Shown here piece after piece: positions 5,596 through 5,693 of a stretch of DNA of 5,693 bases. The position numbers and the translations under genes were made by a program. Below the pieces are notes generated by a model that was not told the DNA's origin, searched no databases, and saw only the letters and a program-made list of their open reading frames with translations. This stretch comes from Acidobacteriota bacterium (GTDB taxonomy: Bacteria; Acidobacteriota; UBA890; WLXD01): positions 2,166 to 7,858 of the forward strand of contig JACZXM010000122.1 of assembly GCA_022571615.1 (NCBI GenBank), in the 5' to 3' direction. The first letter of the stretch is position 1; each line of letters opens with the position of its first letter.

Positions 5596-5693
5596 ATGCG
5601 CGCAGGTCTTCAGGGCCGATTTGCCACGGTCGCCTTCGCGATCGCGCTGCTGGCTGGGCCAGCGCGACCGATGGTCATTGCCCTCGATCTGGA
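5596..5693 (+). CDS. Start of a putative exported protein (partial, runs off the right edge)
   Basis: From ATG 5596 (GTG at 5593 is an in-frame alternative) 32 codons are open to the window end. They read MRAGLQGRFATVAFAIALLA then GPARPMVIALDL, which has the shape of a Sec signal peptide: a basic start, a hydrophobic core, and small residues near GPARP. A GGGG (5578-5581) lies upstream but somewhat far, so the ribosome site is weak. The gene follows the RRM terminator, implying its own promoter in the short gap 5564-5592, where none is obvious. The mature protein is not visible, so no function is proposed. The frame is also open further upstream, and such a short stretch could be open by chance. 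Confidence 0.5.
   Translation, partial: MRAGLQGRFATVAFAIALLAGPARPMVIALDL

Overview
The window is GC-rich, densely coded DNA from a Gram-negative-type bacterium. Two features point that way: cleavable signal peptides on the proteins at both edges, and a PilZ (c-di-GMP receptor family) protein. The mix of a PilZ protein, an RRM-type RNA-binding protein, a MEST-like hydrolase and unrecognised exported proteins would fit a delta- or gammaproteobacterial lineage, possibly Myxococcota-like. That is a guess from gene content; nothing here fixes the taxon.

Layout. (1) Positions 1-806, minus strand: two overlapping genes (ATGA overlap) running off the left edge. The first is a 132-residue protein without a signal peptide, the second an exported protein whose C-terminus lies outside the window. 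Neither family was recognised. (2) 807-1249: about 440 bases of divergent intergenic DNA with several short inverted repeats and no convincing gene. (3) 1250-1666: a PilZ-domain protein with an unusual CPECGH insert. (4) 1667-1849: a leader rich in potential hairpins, two of which exclude each other, ahead of asnB. (5) 1850-5021: a plus-strand gene cluster that looks like one operon: asnB (glutamine-dependent asparagine synthetase, 554 residues), an Asp-nucleophile alpha/beta hydrolase resembling vertebrate MEST/PEG1, a DoxX-family membrane protein, and the remains of a small dimeric-alpha/beta-barrel (antibiotic-biosynthesis-monooxygenase-like) gene. The last three are joined by TAATG and ATGA overlaps. 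(6) 5022-5240: a leader with hairpins and an unused Shine-Dalgarno, then a short RRM RNA-binding protein (5241-5510) closed by a perfect 12-bp-stem intrinsic terminator (5528-5560). (7) 5596-end: the start of another apparently exported protein.

The clearest oddity is the fourth operon position. Its first 19 codons and last 28 codons both read as one small monooxygenase-like family, but in different frames and directly abutting, so the middle of the gene appears to be deleted. Other points worth checking are the bacterial MEST-like hydrolase placed between asnB and doxX, the possible RNA switch ahead of asnB, and the PilZ protein with a degenerate c-di-GMP arginine motif and a zinc-knuckle-like insert. 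No tRNA, rRNA, CRISPR array, transposase or integrase was seen.
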